This document shows, in pieces, positions 61,950-64,000 of a stretch of 64,000 nt of DNA; the first letter of the stretch is position 1; each line of letters starts with the position of its first letter. The notes beneath the pieces are model-generated. The model had not been told where the DNA came from, did not search any database, and saw only the letters and a program-made list of their open reading frames with translations. Source of the DNA: Hermatobates lingyangjiaoensis (Eukaryota > Arthropoda > Insecta > Hemiptera > Hermatobatidae); NCBI GenBank assembly GCA_026182355.1, contig JAPFBL010000369.1:124001-188000 (forward strand), given 5' to 3'. The translations under genes and the position numbers were made by a program.

Positions 61950-61950
<1 letters not shown>
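61590..61950. other. Unassigned sequence
   Basis: A GC-richer scrap at 61790-61910 (cgggtagaggtaaggtcggg, gcccaggctcccgggtatta) resembles a hAT-type subterminal region but lacks termini. Confidence 0.35.
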
Positions 61951-61985
<35 letters not shown>

Positions 61986-62069
61986 TACTATAATCAGTTA
62001 TTTCGACTATGGACTATGAACTGATTATAGTAGTAATAGTAGTGCTAATTGTAAAACAATCATGTTGTA

Positions 62070-62107
62070 GCCCTGAAGATGACATAAATATATGTCGAAA
62101 CGTCGGC
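62070..62107 (+). ncRNA. Hammerhead-like motif, family L
   Basis: GCC, CTGAAGA, T, 6-bp stem II GACATA/TATGTC with loop AATA, GAAAC, GTC, GGC. All pairings perfect. Confidence 0.75.
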
Positions 62108-62532
62108 AAAAGGACTAGTTTAAAATCATTAGACCTCAACCATCCAAAAATAAATTATATCATGTATATATTGGGTCAACAAAGGAAATCATGATATATA
62201 GTATATATACTTGTTCGTTGCAAATACGATCCGAAACGGACAAATATAGTTCAATGTAGCAAAAGAAACATACAGATATTAAAAGAACACACTCACAGTC
62301 TAATTTTCGGTTTGAACCGTCTTCAGGAGAGATAAGTTTAAAATATAAACCAAGCGCTTGCTTGCTGTAAGTGTGTGCTTTTAATTCTCTATGTTTCTTT
62401 TTCTAAATTTATATATATATAATTTTTTGTATATATATATTTTTTTCTATATATATATATATATATATAATATACCACGAAAAACGGTCCGGCAGGACAA
62501 ACTTGACTGTCGTCCCTCCGTCAATTCACTTC

Positions 62533-62583
62533 TTCTCCTGAGGACGACCGCCATTACGGTCGAAATATTGAAAAGTGAGTCTT
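62533..62583 (+). ncRNA. Hammerhead-like motif, family M
   Basis: CTTCTTCTC stem I strand, CTGAGGA, C, stem II GACCG/CGGTC with loop CCATTA, GAAA, TAT, T, then GAAAAGTGAG with GTGAGT inside. Confidence 0.68.
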
Positions 62584-62635
62584 TGTTGTGTTTCTGTTTA
62601 TGTGTCACTGCTTATTTTAATTGTTATATATATAT

Positions 62636-62680
<45 letters not shown>

Positions 62681-62722
62681 AATTCAAAAACGAAGGAAAC
62701 ACACAGAAAGACACAGACATAA

Positions 62723-62884
62723 CTCACATCGATATTTCGACCATCGTCGTCATCAGGAGGTGTGAAGCCGCAGCCAGTACCCCACCACTGCGGTCTCCGA
62801 GTTCAGTCGCCGCCCTGCCTTCCTGCGGGACTCTTCGCTCTTCACACCTCCTGATGACGACGATGGTCGAAATATCGATGTGGG
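62723..62884. ncRNA. Pair of family I hammerhead-like motifs
   Basis: Complement 62723-62763 and plus about 62842-62882: CTGATGA, C, GAC/GTC around GATG, GAAA, TAT, C, then GATGTGAG or GATGTGGG pairing in part with the upstream CACACCTC. Confidence 0.62.
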
Positions 62885-62967
62885 TTATGTCTGTGTCTTT
62901 CTGTGTGTTTCCTTCGTTTGGAATTTATTTTATTTAAAAAAGTCCGCTGGACCGTTTCTTTAATTAT

Positions 62968-63018
<51 letters not shown>

Positions 63019-63581
63019 TTTTTCTATGGTTGTCCGGGGAAAGGAATAGATTCGATGCGATGTTGACCAATGGGAGTAGAGTTACAGGTCCAAGCGTAAG
63101 GTCCCAGTTGCCCGCTGCTCAGCAAAAAGCCTTTGCGTTCTGCCAATAGGTATAGAGGTTGCACAGTCCCTCTGTGTTAAATGATGTTTGGCAGAAAACA
63201 TTAGCCTCACTTTACAGTGAACTCCTGTTCCCTTTCTATTTTTGATTTTTGTGGGTGGTTGGGTGTTGTTGTTGTTTACTATTTTCTGTTACGGATATTG
63301 CTGGATATTTAAATGATACTCTCGGTTGTTTACTGCGAAAAGCCGCCTTCATCTTCATGCCAACAGGGGTAGAGGTTGCACAGTCCCTCTTGATTATTAA
63401 GAGATGTTGACACTGGAATCCAACTTCTTCTCGTAGAAACATCTTCAAGTTGTAGGTTTTGTATATTGTTCTCTTCGGTTTCTTATCTTCATGTTTTTTC
63501 TTCAGTTGAATGTTATTGCTGCTATTGATGGGTGGCTGGTAGGTGATGAAAAGTTCTGCACTGTTGACCTGGTGGTGGTAT

Positions 63582-63622
63582 TTGCGACATGTTTCAACCA
63601 TTCTCTGGTTATCTTCAGGCAA
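63582..63622 (-). ncRNA. Hammerhead-like motif, family N
   Basis: Complement: TTGC, CTGAAGA, T, stem II AACCA/TGGTT with loop GAGAA, GAAA, stem III ACA/TGT, C, GCAA. Confidence 0.75.
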
Positions 63623-63950
63623 GGAAATGGCCCAGACGTTGGTCCTTATATACAGTTTTCTATGGGTTGTCCGGGGAAAGGAATATGATGAAAAATAGAA
63701 AGGGAACAGGAGTTCACTGTAAAGTGAGGCTAATGTTTTCTGCCAAACATCATTTAACACAGAGGGACTGTGCAACCTCTATACCTATTGGCAGAACGCA
63801 AAGGCTTTTTGCTGAGCAGCGGGCAACTGGGACCTTACGCTTGGACCTGTAACTCTACTCCCATTGGTCAACATCGCATCGAATCATATTCCTTTCCCCC
63901 GGACAACCCATAGAAAACTGTATATAAGGACCAACGTCTGGGCCATTTCC

Positions 63951-63991
63951 TTGCCTGAAGATAACCAGAGAATGGTTGAAACATGTCGCAA
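63951..63991 (+). ncRNA. Hammerhead-like motif, family N
   Basis: Exact mirror of 63582-63622; all three stems perfect. Confidence 0.75.
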
Positions 63992-64000
63992 ATACCACCA

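Larger units (their letters stand above)
61950..63020. mobile_element. PLE-like cluster (families L, B, M, I) with (TA)n
   Basis: Family L 61983-62200, B end 62210-62340, M end 62475-62620, I palindrome 62680-62960. (TA)n at 61952, 62445, 62624 and 62963. Four unrelated families side by side, each meeting TA runs. Confidence 0.72.
63023..64000. mobile_element. PLE-like family N inverted unit at the right edge
   Basis: Left arm 63023-63665 is the complement of the unit at 1-500 extended; right arm 63670-64000 restarts in the other orientation. A 179-codon frame on the complement (63775-63236) crosses the junction and shows no recognisable domain. Hammerhead-like motifs at 63582-63622 (complement) and 63951-63991 (plus). 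Confidence 0.7.

Overview
The window is eukaryotic and almost certainly metazoan. It has AT-rich introns with standard GT-AG junctions, two conserved chromatin genes in many small exons, tRNA-derived SINEs, hAT elements and a very large load of Penelope-like element (PLE) debris set in long (TA)n tracts. Several SINE copies end in AACCT units, the complement of the arthropod telomere repeat TTAGG. Together with the repeat profile this suggests an arthropod, possibly a crustacean; the species call is inference.

Two genes lie head to head about 500 bp apart. On the minus strand, from 26997 down to at least 645 and continuing past the left edge, is an AF10/MLLT10-type PHD-zinc-knuckle-ePHD reader (Drosophila Alhambra family). 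Six exons were assembled with compatible phases. On the plus strand, 27497-56800, is a complete GCN5/PCAF (KAT2) histone acetyltransferase: 17 exons, 2310 nt, 769 residues, with PCAF_N domain, GNAT acetyltransferase domain and C-terminal bromodomain. Every junction keeps frame, and intron 6 uses a GC-AG boundary. Both proteins act on histone H3: KAT2 acetylates it (SAGA/ATAC) and AF10-type proteins read its tail with DOT1L. The shared spacer is a likely bidirectional promoter.

Most of the remaining sequence is repetitive. 1-7.6 kb: PLE units with (TA)n inside MLLT10 introns. 7.6-12.1 kb: a G-rich array, a 54-bp minisatellite and a 120/144-bp satellite. 12.7-20.4 kb: SINEs, hAT elements and PLE palindromes. 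20.65-21.93 kb: a pure purine tract. 22-27 kb: quiet AT-rich intron. 28-56.8 kb: KAT2 introns filled with SINEs, PLE units, hAT copies and minisatellites, one of which has multiplied the exon 11 splice donor. 57-64 kb: more PLE units, other repeats and two weak candidate exons.

The outstanding signal is a set of roughly 70 short motifs with hammerhead-ribozyme architecture in at least a dozen sequence families, on both strands: stem I, CUGANGA, one pyrimidine, a covarying stem II, GAAA, a 2-3 bp self-complementary stem III, UH, then stem I closing. Many occur as inverted pairs bounded by (TA)n. One family sits directly upstream of an ORF that looks like the N-terminus of a PLE protein. Several families carry a GTRAGT splice-donor-like motif 7-11 nt after the GAAA.
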